A DNA stretch of 23,211 nt from Pseudomonadota bacterium (GTDB taxonomy: Bacteria; Pseudomonadota; Gammaproteobacteria; SZUA-229): NCBI GenBank assembly GCA_015222965.1, contig JADFWF010000031.1, positions 1 to 23,211 on the forward strand, given 5' to 3'. The stretch's first letter is position 1. Each line of letters opens with the position of its first letter. The notes below the pieces were generated by a model, which was not told the DNA's origin, searched no databases, and saw nothing but the letters and a program-made list of their open reading frames with translations. The position numbers and the translations under genes are program-made. Shown piece by piece: positions 21,547 to 23,211 of the stretch.

Positions 21547-23211
21547 TTACTTGGCTATGGCATTAATATCCGCATCTTCATCATCAAAGCCAAGTTTGAG
21601 GCCAAGAGACACATGATGGAAACGACTATTACTGTAATCATCGTGAATGGCAAAACCGATGTTGTACCATTGATCCAGTGCCATGCTTACATCGCCAGGC
21701 TGGTCTGAAGTAAGTTTACGCGTCATCTCAACTGTCCAGATGCCATCTTGCAGTGTGCCAGTGAAGTCCACACCCTGGCCACCTGTCATAATACGTTCAG
21801 CAAGTATGTAACCATCTTCCGATTCACCAGTGCCTGATTTGTAGCGTAGCAGATCCATGAAGGTGCCGGCTTCCAGTAATGCCTTGATTTCATCATCACT
21901 TTTCAGCTTGTCCCAGCCGCCGCGTTTCTTGCCGTCTTTACCTTCGATCTCGATCGATGTACGGCTCTCTTTCAGGTACTTGGTGAAGCCATCGCTCATA
22001 TCCAGTTGATCGGATGTTGTGCCATCAGCAGGCTGGTGTGGCATGTAGTTTACGTCGTGATGACATGACTGCCAGCAGCCTGAACGTTCGGCAAACTCAA
22101 CCTTAGGATCATCTTCGATGTCTGTGGTCAGCATGATGGCCAGTTTGATCTGATTTTCTGCATCCATCTTGCCACCGTCAGCAAATGGAATTTCAGCGTG
22201 TTCGCCATCTGGCCACTGGAACTGCATGTACAGGTTGTCTGCATCATGTGCTGCTTTTACAGCTACCGCTATGCTGCCGCGTTTTCCAGGAATCGGCGTT
22301 GGTTCAACTTTTTCACCGGAAACGATCAGGTCGCCGATATCTACTTCTTCATCTTCATGACATTCAAAGCAACGGTCACCGGTCATAAAGGCACGTTTGC
22401 CGCCGTGGTCACTGCCTTTCATTACCCATTCCATTGAGGCCTGGCCGGGGAAGAACACGACGAACTCTGCTGCTTCTATGCCACTCCAGTCAATATTTGA
22501 GCCTGTAGATGAGCTGTTATTGCCGGCAGCAGGAGTTGCCGCTTGTGATGGCTCGGGTGTCGCTACTGCTGCTTCAGGTGCAGTTGCTGCAGGCTTAGGT
22601 TTAGGCGCAGCTTTTGATTTTTCTTTCTTGTCGCCAACCAGTTTCATACCGTTATCGATAAACGCCTGCCACTGTGGTGCGATAGGACGTATGTTCTCTG
22701 GGATTGGTTTTGCCAACTCATCAAACTCTTCTTCGCTGAGTTTGTCATGCACCTTGTTATGGGCGATGCCTTTATGGCAATCGATACAGGTGTTGCCATC
22801 AACCATGGCAGTGGCATGTTGCTTGCGAGAGCGTTTCTTCTGATCTTCCGGTTTCATCGAATCGAAGTTGTGACAGTTTCTGCATTCGCGTGAATCGGTA
22901 TTTTTCATTGCATGCCAGACATTCGTCGCCAGGTGTAGGCGTTTTTCGTTGAATTTTTCCGGGGTATCAATGGTGCCAAGTGCTTTATGGAATAACTCTC
23001 TGCTGGCCTGGATCTTACGTATTACCTTGTGTATCCATGGACGCGGTACGTGGCAGTCAGAGCAACTGGCACGAACGCCACTGCGGTTAGTGTAGTGAAT
23101 GGTTTTTTTGTATTCCTGGAATACATTTTCTTCCATCTCATGGCAGGAGATACAGAAATCCATAGTATTTGTCACTTCCATCGCGGTATTAAAACCACCC
23201 CAGAAGATCAC
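21547..23211 (-). CDS. NapC/NirT tetraheme cytochrome fused to an ethylbenzene-dehydrogenase-like heme domain (5' end cut)
   Basis: The 554 visible residues start at the window edge, where the membrane anchor should be (IFWGGFNTAMEVTNTMDFC), so the true start is outside. The first part is a NapC/NirT quinol dehydrogenase with CISCH (20-24), CSDCH (50-54), CRNCH (110-114) and CIDCH (142-146). A Pro/Ala/Ser-rich linker (about 197-238) joins it to a second domain with CFECH (281-285) and an atypical CWQSCH (379-384, CX3CH), followed by a strand-rich region ending in KLGFDDED. That domain resembles the gamma-subunit-like heme-binding family of ethylbenzene dehydrogenase. NirT-type proteins pass electrons from quinol to periplasmic reductases. 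Its stop is followed by a terminator, so it is separate from the cupredoxin/nirN unit. Confidence 0.88.
   Translation of the reverse strand: MIFWGGFNTAMEVTNTMDFCISCHEMEENVFQEYKKTIHYTNRSGVRASCSDCHVPRPWIHKVIRKIQASRELFHKALGTIDTPEKFNEKRLHLATNVWHAMKNTDSRECRNCHNFDSMKPEDQKKRSRKQHATAMVDGNTCIDCHKGIAHNKVHDKLSEEEFDELAKPIPENIRPIAPQWQAFIDNGMKLVGDKKEKSKAAPKPKPAATAPEAAVATPEPSQAATPAAGNNSSSTGSNIDWSGIEAAEFVVFFPGQASMEWVMKGSDHGGKRAFMTGDRCFECHEDEEVDIGDLIVSGEKVEPTPIPGKRGSIAVAVKAAHDADNLYMQFQWPDGEHAEIPFADGGKMDAENQIKLAIMLTTDIEDDPKVEFAERSGCWQSCHHDVNYMPHQPADGTTSDQLDMSDGFTKYLKESRTSIEIEGKDGKKRGGWDKLKSDDEIKALLEAGTFMDLLRYKSGTGESEDGYILAERIMTGGQGVDFTGTLQDGIWTVEMTRKLTSDQPGDVSMALDQWYNIGFAIHDDYSNSRFHHVSLGLKLGFDDEDADINAIAK

Overview
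The window looks like a chromosomal piece of a denitrifying gammaproteobacterium, possibly a sulfur-cycling (Chromatiales-like) one. The reasons are a cytochrome cd1 nitrite reductase with accessory genes, perfect FNR/Anr-type boxes, many c-type cytochromes, sigma54 promoters, and REP-like palindromes resembling the GTAGGAGCG elements of Pseudomonas relatives. The genus cannot be fixed from the sequence alone.

Left arm (about 1-7050): an SRPBCC gene on the minus strand diverges from a plus-strand run of an orphan ferritin-like protein, a diheme cytochrome c, a hemerythrin and a NirI/NosR-type membrane flavo-iron-sulfur protein. Two identical FNR boxes lie between the divergent genes. nirS follows behind its own FNR box and ends at a strong terminator. 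A PQ-loop-like membrane protein of unknown role comes next.

Middle (about 7290-19160): a decayed thioredoxin-like gene is followed by a module under three near-identical sigma54 (-24/-12) promoters. Unit 1 is tusA - yeeE/yedE transporter - tusA - two DsrE-like proteins - a small orphan, a cytoplasmic sulfur (or selenium) import and relay set. Unit 2 is a double-rhodanese lipoprotein, then a terminator and a pentaheme lipoprotein. Unit 3 is a small exported CxC protein, a possible 24-residue peptide, a triheme cytochrome and an OprP/OprO-like porin. Directly after these lie an NtrB-like histidine kinase and a sigma54 activator with an intact GAFTGA loop, which are the natural regulators of the three promoters. 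Each promoter also carries paired TTGCA half-sites about 60-120 bp upstream at similar spacing. The gene content (rhodanese lipoprotein, multiheme lipoprotein, beta-barrel) recalls the ext loci of Geobacter used in extracellular electron transfer and selenite/tellurite handling. The module may therefore be an uncharacterised system for uptake or reduction of a chalcogen compound such as polysulfide, thiosulfate, tetrathionate, selenite or tellurite. That substrate assignment is inference.

Right arm (about 19300-23211, minus strand): nirN (heme d1 maturation), a cupredoxin, and a NapC/NirT cytochrome fused to an ethylbenzene-dehydrogenase-like heme domain and cut by the window edge. The denitrification genes thus flank the sigma54 module on both sides. 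The rest of the heme d1 pathway is not in the window.
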